DNA of 64,000 nucleotides from Molossus alvarezi (Eukaryota; Chordata; Mammalia; Chiroptera; Molossidae). Where the stretch lies: contig JBAWUJ010000084.1 in NCBI GenBank assembly GCA_037176705.1, positions 69,501 through 133,500 on the forward strand. Direction: 5' to 3'. Every line of letters starts with the position of its first letter. Positions within the stretch are counted from its first letter, which is position 1. Positions 1 through 12,197 of this stretch are shown one piece after another. The position numbers were made by a program, and so were the translations under genes. A model generated the notes under the pieces. That model did not search any database. It saw nothing but the letters and a program-made list of their open reading frames with translations, and was not told the DNA's origin.

Positions 1-3000
1 CCAAAACTACAGAATACACATTCTTCTCAAGTGCACATGGGACATTCTCAAAGATAGACCACATGATAGGACACAAACTAAATCTCTGCAAGTTCAAGAA
101 GATTGAAATCATATCAAGCATCTTCTCAGATCACAATGGCATGAAACTAGAAATCAATTGCAACAAGAACATTCAAAGACATTTCAACACATGGAGGCTA
201 AATAGCATGTTATTAAACAATGAATGGGTCACCGAGGAGATCAAGGAAGAAATCAAAAACTTCCTGGAAACCAATGAAAATGAACACACAACAACACAAA
301 ATCTATGGGATGCAGCGAAAGCAGTTCTGAGAGGGAAGTTCATAGCACTACAGGCCTACCTCAAAAAACAAGAAAAATTTCTAATTGACTGTCTAACCTC
401 ACAACTTAAAGAATTAGAAAGCAAACAAAAAGAAAACCCCAGAGCAAGTAGAAGGAAGGAAATAGTAAAGATCAGAGCAGAAATAAATGACATAGAGACC
501 AAAAAAACAATTCAAAGGATCAATGAAACAAAGAGCTGGTTTTTTGAAAAGATAAACAAGATTGATGGACCCTTGGCTAGACTCACCAAGAAACAAAGAG
601 AGAGAACCCAAATACACAAAATCAGAAATGAAAGGGGAGAAGTAACAACCAACACCACGGAAATACAAAAGATCGTTAACAACTACTATGAACAACTATA
701 TGGCAACAAATTCGACAATCTAAGCGAAATGGACAAATTTCTAGAAACACACAGTCTCCCAAAACTATTCCCGGAAGAGATAGAAAACTTGAACAGACCA
801 ATAACAACTAAGGAAATTGAAGAGGTAATCAAGACTCTCCCAGCAAACAAAAGCCCAGGCCCAGATGGTTTCACGGGGGAGTTTTACCGAACATTCAAAA
901 GAGAACTAACACCCATTCTCCTCAAACTATTTCAAAAAATTCAAGAAGAAGGAAGACTTCCAAACTTGCTTTACAAGGCCAGCATAATTCTACTCCCAAA
1001 ACCAGAAAAAGACACTACGAAGAAAGAAAACTACCAATATCCCCGATGAACATAGACGCCAAAATCCTGAACAAAATATTAGCAAATCGGATCCAGAAAT
1101 ACATCAAAAAAAATTATTCACCATGACCAAGTGGGATTCATTCCAGGGATGCAAGGCTGGTACAATATTCGCAAATCAATAAACGTGATACACCACATAA
1201 ACAAAATGAAGAATAAAAACCACATGATCATATCAATAGATGCTGAAAAAGCATTCGACAAAATCCAGCATCCATTTCTGATAAAAACGCTCAGCAATGT
1301 AGGAATAGAGGGATCATATCTCGACATAATAAAGGCCATATATGAAAGACCTACAGCCAACATCATACTCAATGGACAGAAACTAAAAACATTTCCATTA
1401 AGAACAGGAACAAGACAGGGATGTCCACTTTCGCCACTCTTATTTAACATTGTACTGGAAGTCTTAGCCACAGCAATCGGACATGAAGAAAAAATAAAAG
1501 GGATCCAAATTGGAAAGGAGGAAGTGAAACTGCCATTATTTGCAGATGACATGATATTGTACATAGAAAACCCTAAAGACTCCATCAAAAATCTATTAGA
1601 CTTAATAAATGAATTTGGCAAAGTAGCAGGATACAAAATTAACGTCAAGAAATCGACGGCATTCTTGTACATCAATGATGAACTCACAGAAAGAGAAACT
1701 GAAAAAACAATCCCATTTACCATCGCTCCAAAAAAATTACGATACCTAGGAATAAACTTAACCAAAGAAGTAAAGGACCTATTTGCAGAAAACTACAGGT
1801 CATTGAAAAAAGAAATAGAGGAAGATATAAAAAAGTGGAAGCACATACCCTGTTCATGGATTGGAAGAATTAACATCATTAAAATGTCCATACTACCCAA
1901 AGCAATCTATAGATTCAATGCAAGGCCCATCAAAATACCAACGACATATTTCATAGAACTAGAACAAATACTTCAAAAGTTCATATGGAACCAAAAAAGA
2001 CCCCGAATAGCCACAGCAATCTTGAAAAAGAAGAACAAAGTAGGTGGGATCACAATACCACACATCAGGTTATACTACAAAGCGACTGTAACCAAAACAG
2101 CCTGGTACTGGCACAAGAACAGGCATATAGACCAGTGGAACAGAACTGAAAACCCAGAAATGGACCCAAGGCAATACGCTCAATTAATATTTGACAAAGG
2201 TGGCAAGAGCATACAGTGGAGTAAAGACAGCCTCTTTAATAAATGGTGTTGGGAAAATTGGACAGCTACATGCAAAAAACTGAAACTAGACCATCAACTT
2301 ACACCATACACAAAAATAAACTCAAAATGGATAAAAGACTTAAATGTGACCCGTGAATCCATAAAAATTCTAGAAGAAAATGTAGGCAACAAAATTTCGG
2401 ACATCATACGAAGCAGAATTTTCACTGATACATCACCTAAGGCAACAGAAATAAAGGAGAAAATGAACACATGGGACTACATCAAACTCCAAAGCTTCTG
2501 CACAGCAAAAGAAACAATCATCAAAATGGAAAGGCAACCCACTGTATGGGAGAACATCATTGCCAATGATGTATCAGATAAGGGGTTAATTTCCAATATA
2601 TATAGAGTGCTCCTACAACTCCACAAAAGGAAGACAAAGAACCCAATTGAAAAATGGGCAGAGGAGCTGAATAGACACCTCTCCAAACAGGACATACAAA
2701 TGGCCAAGAGACATATGAAGAAATGCTCAACATCACTAATCATCAGAGAGATGCAAATTAAAACAACAATGAGGTATCACCTCACACCTGTCAGAATGGC
2801 CGCCATCAACAAATCATCAAACAACAAGTGTTGGCGAGGGTGTGGAGAAAAGGGGACTCTAATACACTGCTGGTGGGAATGCAGACTGGTGCAGCCGCTA
2901 TGGAAAACAATATGGTGGCTACCTCAAAAAGTTAAGAATTGAACTTCCATTTGACCCAGTGATCCCACTGCTGGGAATATACCCTAAGAAGCCTGAAACA

Positions 3001-3270
3001 CCAATCAGGAAGAATATAAGTACCCCCATGTTCATAGCAGCACTATTTACAATAGCTAAGATCTGGAAACAGCCCAAGTGTCCACCAGTAGCAGAATGGA
3101 TAAAGAAGCTGTGGTACATATACACAATGGAGTACTATGCAGCGGTAAGAGAGAAAGATCTCTTATCCTTTGAGACGACATGGAGGGACCTGGAAAGTAT
3201 TATCCTAAGTGAAAGAAGCCAAGCAGAAAAAGACAAATACCACATGATCTCACTTATATACGGAATATAA
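1..3270 (+). pseudogene. L1 ORF2 (endonuclease / reverse transcriptase), copy 1, partial and broken
   Basis: Starts inside the endonuclease domain, at the segment before the SDH motif. The first frame ends at TGA 1047-1049, just after [11 protein letters not shown], where about four bases are missing relative to the family pattern. An eight-A run at 1106-1113 then restores the original frame through a one-base excess. The following 603-codon block holds the reverse transcriptase with the catalytic FADD motif at 1539-1550. It ends at TGA 2940-2942 after another frameshift. The last segment (about 2928-3270) carries the conserved IPLLGIYPK and the C-terminal SLIYGI. The nonsense codon in the endonuclease lies upstream of the window. 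Confidence 0.95.
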
Positions 3271-3533
3271 TGAACATAACAATCTGAGGAATACAGTAGA
3301 CCCAGACACATGGAAGTAGGGCACAGACTGACAGAAGAGGGGATGGGGGGTGGGGGGGGGGAAGAGATAAACCAAAGAACTTATATGGATGTATGCATGA
3401 CCAATGGACATGGACAACTAAGCCGGGGACAGGGTGGAGGGGGGGTGGGGTGGGGGGTGCCAATGGGGTAAAAAGGTAAAATATCTGTAACAAAAAAATA
3501 AATAAAAATTCATAAAAAAAAAAAAAAAGAAAA
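3271..3533 (+). other. L1 3' UTR with G-rich tracts and poly(A) tail, copy 1
   Basis: A 263-bp tail region. Two G-rich runs on the sense strand, at about 3339-3361 and 3424-3458, each have four or more G blocks and could fold as G-quadruplexes, a known feature of mammalian L1 3' UTRs. Overlapping AATAAA signals at 3497-3502 and 3501-3506 precede the A tail, which starts at 3514. Confidence 0.85.
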
Positions 3534-3545
3534 AAAGTACACCAG
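3534..3545 (+). repeat. L1 target-site duplication, 3' copy (L1 copy 1)
   Basis: AAAGTACACCAG directly after the A tail. Its exact left edge is blurred by the tail. Confidence 0.85.
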
Positions 3546-5508
3546 TCATGAACACTTTTGACTATGCCAGTGTATTCCCATAGGTTCTTCGGGAAAAGAG
3601 TCTTGAAACAAGTGAATCCATGACCATTGTTCAATGACTGACACTCCCTCTTTTAAAATGATCACTTTTTTGTTATAATGGCTTGAATAAGAGGATTGAT
3701 TACTTGTCAGTTATCAAGAAATAGGCTGAATGTGTCACAGGGAATTATAAAGATAGGTTCAGGAGATTTCATTCATGAACAAGGTACAATTCCAGCATTT
3801 CACAATGATGGAAAGTGCTTACTTTGAATTCTCAGGAGAAAACAGGTATCTACTCCTTATGTGTTTTGAGGACATCGGTCCAAACAGTGAAATGCCTGCA
3901 GGATCCAAGAATGACACTGATTCATTCGGTAACAACTTTAAAGAATGTATGTAGAACTGAATAGGGTATAGATTTCCATGACCTGAATGTTGCCCTAACC
4001 AATGTGTTTGATTTCTGCAGCCCAGCATTTATTGGATATCAAGATGACTCCTAGACACTTCCAGGCAAACAACACATATCCAAGGCTAAAACGTAGTATG
4101 TTGAGAAGCTGCCTCATCAACTACTACAGGTTGACTTTTCTTGTCACATGGGAAAGAAGGCAGACACCTGCATTTACTTACAACACTGTTTCACACTCCA
4201 ATGGAAAGTATGGCCTGCACCCCGGGCAGAATTAGGGTGTAAGTAATGGAAGTGGATACCCAGGTCCACTGTACAAGTGTATTTTCCCTAGAAAACTCCT
4301 CTGGTTCTAATTCACAGAGATGTTCAATGTGAAAAACCCATGGAATTGTCAGTGTCTTCCAATTCATGGATTTACTCCTTGCATGTAGACAACCAGTGTT
4401 TCAACTACATCACTTTACATGTGTTCAGTTTCACTGCTTCACGAATGAACATGTGTAACACCAGTAGTTATCAATCCTTCCATTGATTCAGTCTTGACCA
4501 TATGTTGGTTCACTGTTCTGAGTAAGAATCATGCGAAACCAACTGCTACAGCAGAAAGCAATCTTTTTCCAAGTATGGCCTTCAAAAATGGGCTTCAATA
4601 CGATCCAATTTTTGAAACCATGAACAACACAGAACACAAAAAGGGATAACTTTGGATTGTACACATAAGTGTGCTCTGTCCTAGTTGTTCTTTCCATGAT
4701 ATGACTGGATCTCTCCCCTAAACGAGGAGAGTGTACAAGAAAATGTTCATGTTACTCAAGATCTGTGCATTAACTTAACCCAAATGGAAATAGTCAATCA
4801 TTCCAACAGTTGTTTGACTAAAACATGATTGTTCACACGTTCCCTGCAAAGGTATTTAACTTACCAAAAAAAAAAATATGCCACTGAGTGAATGTGGCCC
4901 CTGGCTCTCACAGAATTTTGCCCAGAATTTAGTGTATCCAAGACTGCACCAGCAAGTCTAGTGTGTCTTTGTCTGGAACAAGAGAAAGAAACTTACACTC
5001 CTAAGTTTAAGTGTGATTCCACCTTTACAAATGGACACTTCTTAAACACTTAACCAAAACAACATATGCTTTGAGGAGCCTCACGCTCTAGGCTTCATGG
5101 AAATGATTTTTGTGCACTGAAGTGAAGAGTAATCACACAGTTCATTTGGAATAGGTTTGGTTTGTATACACTCTCCTACAAACAAACTAGAGTGAAAAGT
5201 ATGTCTATGGACCTATCAACAGTTAGGTTGCCACATTACCTTAAATCAATACTTTCCACAACTGTGCTAAGAACACGTAATCTGAAAAACAGTACAACAG
5301 TGGTGGTTCAAGGACGTGTGAACTGGGTATAGCCCTAGAACCTTTTACTCAATATTTGGATATTATCTGAAGAAGGATGTCTATTAGAACACAATTCTTA
5401 GAAGAGAGAGCCATTAAACAGTCAATTTAACACTGCAACCGTATTAAGGTTTGCATTCTGCTCTTGAACTGAATGTTATTATATTATTCTGCACAGAAAG
5501 AACACCAG
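3546..5508 (+). repeat. Satellite monomer A, unit 1
   Basis: 1963-bp monomer, phased here at the L1 insertion point (starts TCATGAACACTTTTGACTATG). AT-rich, with no coding frame of note and no recognised transposon or internal subrepeat. A-type marks are GACTATGCCAG near the start, AAAGATAGG, and an eleven-A run at about 4865-4875 where B and C have a mixed sequence. By eye A and B differ by roughly 5% over a 300-base stretch. Confidence 0.95.
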
Positions 5509-7471
5509 TCATGAACACTTTTGACTATCCCAGTGTATTCCCATAGGTTCTTCGGGGAAAGAGTCTTGAAACAAGTGAATCCATGACCATTGTTCAAAGA
5601 ATGACACTCCCTCTTTTCAATGGATCACATTTTTGTTATAATGGCTAGAATAAGAGGATTGATTACTTGTCAGTTATCAAGAAATAGGCTGAATTTGTCA
5701 CAGGGAATTATAAAGACAGGTTCAGGAGATTTCATTCATGAACAAGGTACAATTCCAGCATTTCACAATGATGGAAAGTGCTTACTTTGAATTCTCAGGA
5801 GAAAACAGGTATCTACTCCTTATGTGTTTTGAGGACATCGGTCCAAACAGTGAAATGCCTGCAGGATCCAAGAATGACACTGATTCATTCGGTAACAACT
5901 TTAAAGAATGTATGTAGAACTGAATAGGGTATAGATTTCCATGACCTGAATGTTGCCCTAACCAATGTGTTTGATTTCTGCAGCCCAGCATTTATTGGAT
6001 ATCAAGATGACTCCTAGACACTTCCAGGCAAACAACACATATCCAAGGCTAAAACGTAGTATGTTGAGAAGCTGCCTCATCAACTACTACAGGTTGACTT
6101 TTCTTGTCACATGGGAAAGAAGGCAGACACCTGCATTTACTTACAACACTGTTTCACACTCCAATGGAAAGTATGGCCTGCACCCCGGGCAGAATTAGGG
6201 TGTAAGTAATGGAAGTGGATACCCAGGTCCACTGTACAAGTGTATTTTCCCTAGAAAACTCCTCTGGTTCTAATTCACAGAGATGTTCAATGTGAAAAAC
6301 CCATGGAATTGTCAGTGTCTTCCAATTCATGGATTTACTCCTTGCATGTAGACAACCAGTGTTTCAACTACATCACTTTACATGTGTTCAGTTTCACTGC
6401 TTCACGAATGAACATGTGTAACACCAGTAGTTATCAATCCTTCCATTGATTCAGTCTTGACCATATGTTGGTTCACTGTTCTGAGTAAGAATCATGCGAA
6501 ACCAACTGCTACAGCAGAAAGCAATCTTTTTCCAAGTATGGCCTTCAAAAATGGGCTTCAATACGATCCAATTTTTGAAACCATGAACAACACAGAACAC
6601 AAAAAGGGATAACTTTGGATTGTACACATAAGTGTGCTCTGTCCTAGTTGTTCTTTCCATGATATGACTGGATCTCTCCCCTAAACGAGGAGAGTGTACA
6701 AGAAAATGTTCATGTTACTCAAGATCTGTGCATTAACTTAACCCAAATGGAAATAGTCAATCATTCCAACAGTTGTTTGACTAAAACATGATTGTTCACA
6801 CGTTCCCTGCAAAGGTATTTAACTTACCAAAAAAAAAAATATGCCACTGAGTGAATGTGGCCCCTGGCTCTCACAGAATTTTGCCCAGAATTTAGTGTAT
6901 CCAAGACTGCACCAGCAAGTCTAGTGTGTCTTTGTCTGGAACAAGAGAAAGAAACTTACACTCCTAAGTTTAAGTGTGATTCCACCTTTACAAATGGACA
7001 CTTCTTAAACACTTAACCAAAACAACATATGCTTTGAGGAGCCTCACGCTCTAGGCTTCATGGAAATGATTTTTGTGCACTGAAGTGAAGAGTAATCACA
7101 CAGTTCATTTGGAATAGGTTTGGTTTGTATACACTCTCCTACAAACAAACTAGAGTGAAAAGTATGTCTATGGACCTATCAACAGTTAGGTTGCCACATT
7201 ACCTTAAATCAATACTTTCCACAACTGTGCTAAGAACACGTAATCTGAAAAACAGTACAACAGTGGTGGTTCAAGGACGTGTGAACTGGGTATAGCCCTA
7301 GAACCTTTTACTCAATATTTGGATATTATCTGAAGAAGGATGTCTATTAGAACACAATTCTTAGAAGAGAGAGCCATTAAACAGTCAATTTAACACTGCA
7401 ACCGTATTAAGGTTTGCATTCTGCTCTTGAACTGAATGTTATTATATTATTCTGCACAGAAAGAACACCAG
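5509..7471 (+). repeat. Satellite monomer A* (B/A hybrid), unit 1
   Basis: The first ~210 bases are B-type (GACTATCCCAG, TTCAATGGATC, GGCTAGAATAAG, AAAGACAGG). From 5749 on, the monomer is A-type and matches the preceding A at every diagnostic site checked. The switch lies in the shared stretch 5718-5748. This is the monomer that makes unit 1 one repeat longer. Confidence 0.93.
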
Positions 7472-9423
7472 TCATGAACACTTTTGACTATCCCAGTGTA
7501 TTCCCATAGGTTCTTCGGGGAAAGAGTCTTGAAACAAGTGAATCCATGACCATTGTTCAAAGAATGACACTCCCTCTTTTCAATGGATCACATTTTTGTT
7601 ATAATGGCTAGAATAAGAGGATTGATTACTTGTCAGTTATCAAGAAATAGGCTGAATTTGTCACAGGGAATTATAAAGACAGGTTCAGGAGATTTCATTC
7701 ATGAACAAGGTTCAATTCCAGCATTTCACAATGATGGAAAGTGCTTACTTTGAATTCTCAGTAGAAAACAGGTATCTACTCCTTATGTGTTTTGAGGAAA
7801 TCGGTCCAAACAGTGAAATGTATGCAGGATTCAAGAATGACACTGATTCATTCGGTAACAACTTTAAAGAATGTATATAGAACTGAATACGGTATAGATT
7901 TCCATGACCTGAATGTTGCGCTAACCAATGTGTTTGGTTTCTGCAGCCCAACATTTATTGGATATCAAGATGACTCCTAGACACTTCCAGGCAAAAACAC
8001 ATATCAAGGCTAAAACGTAGTATGTTGAAAAGCTGCCTCATCAACTAGTACAGGTTGACTTTTCTTGTCACATGGGAAAGAAGGCAGACACCTGCATTTA
8101 CTTACAACACTGTTTCACACTCCAATGGAAAGTATGCCCTGCACCCTGGGCATAATTAGTGTGTTAGTCATTGAAATGATAACCCAGGTCCACTGTACAA
8201 GTGCATTATCTCTAGAACACTCCTCTTCTTCTAATTCACAAAGATGTTCAATGTGAAAAACCCATGGAATTGTCAGTGTCTTCCAATTCATGGATTTACT
8301 CCTTGCATGTTGACAACCAATGTTTCAACTACATCACTTTACATGTGTTCATTTTCACTGCTTCAAGAATGCACATGTGTAACACCAGTAGTTATCAATC
8401 TTTCCATTGATTCAGTCTTGACCATATTTTGGTTCACTGTTCTGAGTAAGAATCATGCGAAACCAACTGCTACAGCAGAAACCAAACTTTTTCCAAGTAT
8501 GGCCTTCAAAAATGGGCTTCAATACGATCCAATCTTTGAAACCATGATCAACACAGAACACAAAAAGGGATAACTTTGGATTCTACACATGTGTGCTCTG
8601 TCCTAGTTGTTCTTTCCATGATATGACTGGATCTCTCCACAAAACGAGGAGAGTGTACATGAAAGTGTTCATGTTACTCAAGATCTGTGCATTAACTTAA
8701 CCCAAATGGAAATATTCAATCATTCCAACAGTTGTTTGACTAAAACCTGATTGTTCACACTTTCCCTGCAAAGGTACTTAACTAACCAAGGAAAAACATG
8801 CCACTGAGTGAAGGTGGCCCCTGGCTCTCACAGAATTTTGCCCAGAATTCAGTGTATCCAGACTGCACCAGCAAGTCTTGTGTGTCCTTGTCTGGAAAAA
8901 GAGAAAGAAACTTACACTCCTAAGTTTAAGTGTGATTCCACCTTTACAAATGGACATTTCTTAAACACTTAACCAAAACAACATATGCTTTGAGGAGCCT
9001 CACGCTCTAGGCTTCATGGAAGTGACTTTTTTGCTACTGAAGAGTTCTAACACAGTTCATTTGGAATAGGTTTGCTTTGTATACACTCTCCTACAAACAA
9101 ATTAGAGTGAAAAGTATGTCTAAGGACCTATCAACAGTTAGGTTGCCACATTACCTTAAATCAATACTTTCCACAACTGTGCTAAGAACACGTAATCTGA
9201 AAAGCAGTGCAACAGTGGTGGTTCAAGGATGTGTGAACTGGGTATAGCCCTAGAACCTTTTACTCAATATTTGGATATTATTTGAAGAAGGTTGTCTATT
9301 GGAACACAGTTCTTAGAAGAGAGAGCCACTAAACAGTCAATTTGACACTGCAACCCTATTAAGGTTTGCATTCTGCTCTTGAACTGAATGTTATTATATT
9401 ATTCTGCACAGAAAGAACTCCAG
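7472..9423 (+). repeat. Satellite monomer B, unit 1
   Basis: 1952 bp. B marks are GAACAAGGTTCAATTCC, TCAGTAGAAAAC, and a 3-bp-shorter CAAAAACACATATC segment. It contains a 109-codon open frame (8244-8573) that A and C interrupt with TAG, so it is probably not coding. Confidence 0.95.
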
Positions 9424-11378
9424 TCATGAACACTTTTGACTATGCCAGTGTATTCCCATAGGTTCTTCGGGGAAAGAGTCTTGAATCAAGTGAATCCATG
9501 TCCATTGTTCAAACACTGACACTCCCTCTTTTAAATTGATCACTTTTTGTTATAATGGATTGAATAAGAGGATTGACTGCTTGTCAGTTATAAAGAAATA
9601 CGCTGAATATGTCACAGGGAATTATAAAGATAGGTTCAGGAGATTTCATTCATGAACAAGGTACAATTCCAGCATTTCACAATGATGGAAAGTGCTTACT
9701 TTGAATTTTCAGGAGAAAATAGGTACCTACTCCTTATGTTTTTTAAGGACATCGGTCCTAACAGTGAAATGCCTGCAGGATCCAAGAATGACACTGATTC
9801 ATTCGGTAACAACTTTAAAGAATGTATGTAGAACTGAATAGGGTATAGATTTCCCTGACCTGAATGTTGCCCTAACCAATGTTTTTGATTTCTGCTGCCC
9901 AGCATTTATTGGATATCAAGATGACTCCTAGACACTTCCAGGCAACAACACATATCCAAGGCTAGAACGTGGTATGTTGAGAAGCTGCCTCATCAACTAG
10001 TACAGGTTGGCTTTTCTTGTCACATAGGAAAGAAGGCAGACACCTGCATTTACTTACAACACTGTTTCACACTCCAATGGATAGTATGGCCTGCACCCCG
10101 GGCAGAATTAGTGTGAAAGTAATTGAAATGGATACCCAGGTCCTCTGTACAAGTGCATTTTCTCTAGAAAACTCCTCTGGTTCTAATTCACAGAGATGTT
10201 CAATGTGAAAAACCCATGGAATTGTCAGTGTCTTCCAATTCATGGATTTACTCCATGCATGTAGACAACCAATGTTTCAACTACATCACTTTATATGTGT
10301 TCTATTTCACTGCTTCACGAATGAACATGAGTAACACCAGTAGTTATCAATCTTTCCATTGATTCAGTCTTGACCATATGTTGGTTCACTGTTCTGAGTA
10401 AGAATCATGGGAAACCAACTGCTACAGAAGAAACCAAAAATTTTCCATGTATGGCCTTCAAAAATGGGCTTCAATACGATCCAATCTTTGAAACCATGAA
10501 CCACACAGAACACAAAAAGGGATAACTTTGGATTCTACACATAAGTGTGCTCTGTCCTAGTTGTTCTTTCCATGATATGACTGGATCTCTCCACAAAACG
10601 AGGAGAGTGTACATGAAAGTGTTCATGTTACTCAACATCTGTCCATTAACTTAACCCAAATGGAAATATTTAATCATTCCAACAGTTAGTTGACTAGAAC
10701 ATGATTGTTCACACTTTCCCTGCCAAGGTACTTAACTTCCCAAGGAAAAACAGGCCACTGAGTGAATGTGGCCCCTGGCTCTCACAGCATTTTGCCCAGA
10801 ATTCAGTGTATCCAAGACTGCACCAGCAAGTCTTGTGTCTCTTTGTCTGGCACAAGAGAAAGAAACTTACACTCCTAAGTTTAAGTGTGATTCCACCTTT
10901 ACAAATGGACATTTCTTAAACACTTAACCAAAACAACATATGCTTTGAGGAGCCTCACGCTCTAGGCTTCATGGACGTGACTTTTGTGCTACTGAAGAGT
11001 TCTAACACAGTTCATTTGGAGTAGGTTTGTTTTGTACACACTCTCCTACAAATAAACTAGAGGGAAAAGTATGTCTAAGGACCTATCAACAGTTAGGTTG
11101 CCACATTACCTTAAATCAATACTTTCCACAACTGTGCTAAGAACACGTAATCTGAAAAACAGTACAACAGTGGTGGTTCAAGGACGTGTGAACTGGGTAT
11201 AGCCCTAGAACCTTTTACTCAGTATTTGGATATTATTTGAAGAAGGTTGTCTATTGGAACACAGTTCTTCGAACAGAGAGCCCCTAAACAGTCAATTTGA
11301 CACTGCAACCGTATTAAGGTTTGCATTCTGCTCTTGAACTGAATGTAATTATATTATTCTGCACAGAAAGTACACCAG
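9424..11378 (+). repeat. Satellite monomer C, unit 1
   Basis: 1955 bp. C marks are TTTTTTAAGGACATC, CCTGACCTGAATG, CCAAGGAAAAACAGG, and GAAAGTACACCAG at the end. It has A in TATAATGGATTG, as in unit 2. It ends with the 5' target-site duplication of L1 copy 2. Confidence 0.95.
11367..11378 (+). repeat. L1 target-site duplication, 5' copy (L1 copy 2)
   Basis: AAAGTACACCAG at the end of monomer C, immediately before the first L1 base. It pairs with 17211-17222. Confidence 0.88.
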
Positions 11379-12197
11379 GGACCGAAAAATGGCGGCGGAG
11401 TGAACGGAGCTACACAGACCGTCTCCCAGAACCAAACTGCAATTACAACTATAACACAGACAAATGGACGGGAAAAACCAACAGAAAAGCAGCTTGCGAG
11501 GACCATACAACGAGGGACACTGACTCCATCCCCGTAGGCTTGCGAAGACGCGAGACGGGGCTGGGAGCCCAAGGTCGGCAGCTCCGCAGCGGCCTCAGCT
11601 GGGAGAGGCGCCCTCGGGTCACACTCCCAGGCGGCTCCACAGCGCAGCCGGGACAGAGGCTAAAACAGCCACAGCCACTCACCTTGGGCTCCGGCAGAGG
11701 GAGGGCAGACTGGACTGGAACTGTGTCGGGACACTCGGGGTTTGGAGCGCGCTCAGAGCTTTGGCTGAGTGCAGCCACTCAGGAGGGTGGCCACATTGCT
11801 CCTTCCCAGGGCTCTGAGGAGAGGCAGCAGCCCCTCTCTCGGAGATCCATCCCCATCCTGTGGGCCATTGAAGTGCTAATTGAGGCTCACTAACAACCAG
11901 CATCTGCCCCACCCTCGTGAAAGCCCCTTGGCTGAGCACAAGAGGGAGTTTTTCAATCAACTGACAACCCCAAACTCATCAATTAACCTAGACTGCTAGC
12001 CTCCAGGCAAAAAGCTAGAGGATAACAGTACGTTTCCTGGGCTGGCAACTTTAACCAGGAAAGTAAGACTTGACAGTGGTGTTCAACGTGGGTCCTCCCT
12101 CGCTCATCTAAACACAGGAGAGGGAGCCACAAACAGCAGAACACCAACACCCACAGGGAGAACTTGACAGGCTCCAAAGCCCACAGTGATAGCCAAA
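11379..12197 (+). promoter_or_regulatory. L1 5' UTR / internal promoter, copy 2
   Basis: An 819-bp leader from the first L1 base to the ORF1 ATG. The first 20 bases contain AAAATGGCGGC (11386-11396). This resembles the YY1-type site that positions transcription start in other mammalian L1s (family knowledge). About 11390-11830 is rich in GC and CpG, in sharp contrast with the AT-rich satellite. The last 300 bases are less GC-rich. It should act as an RNA polymerase II internal promoter, but its activity here is inferred. Open frames crossing it on either strand do not look coding. Confidence 0.75.

Larger units (their letters stand above)
1..3533 (+). mobile_element. L1: LINE-1 copy 1 (5' end outside window)
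   Basis: Non-LTR retrotransposon. Base 1 corresponds to base 13678 of copy 2, about 2.3 kb into the element, so the 5' UTR, ORF1 and the start of ORF2 lie upstream of the window. It includes the end of the endonuclease domain, the reverse transcriptase, the Cys-rich C-terminus, a G-rich 3' UTR and a poly(A) tail (15 A, one G, then an A run). The 3' target-site duplication follows at 3534-3545. Confidence 0.97.
1..11378 (+). repeat. Composite unit 1 (partial): L1 + satellites A, A*, B, C
   Basis: This is the 3' part of an L1 followed by four satellite monomers instead of the usual three. The distance from a fixed point in this L1 to the same point in the next is 13,677 bp. The canonical period is 11,715 bp, so the excess is one monomer (1,962-1,963 bp). 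The extra monomer is the hybrid A* at 5509-7471. The 5' end of the unit lies outside the window. Confidence 0.95.

Noticed and set aside
3819..4028. 69-codon antisense frame kept in nearly all satellite monomers
   Set aside because: Its retention is explained by sequence identity between monomers; substitutions change residues freely (Trp to Cys in unit 6, several in B and C).
3546..5508. CENP-B box as a sign of centromeric satellite
   Set aside because: Scanning the TTCG and CGGG contexts on both strands, I found nothing that fits the box pattern.
8244..8573. 109-codon open frame in satellite B
   Set aside because: The A and C monomers have TAG at the matching CATGTAGAC, and there is no recognisable domain; it is chance plus copying.
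11449..11778. Antisense 109-codon frame in the L1 5' UTR as a possible ORF0-like peptide
   Set aside because: It opens with GTG, not ATG, and I see no splice or promoter evidence for an antisense protein.
11321..11893. 190-codon forward open frame across the satellite C / L1 5' UTR junction
   Set aside because: It crosses the insertion boundary and the GC-rich leader, has low-complexity composition, resembles no L1 protein and repeats only because the unit repeats.
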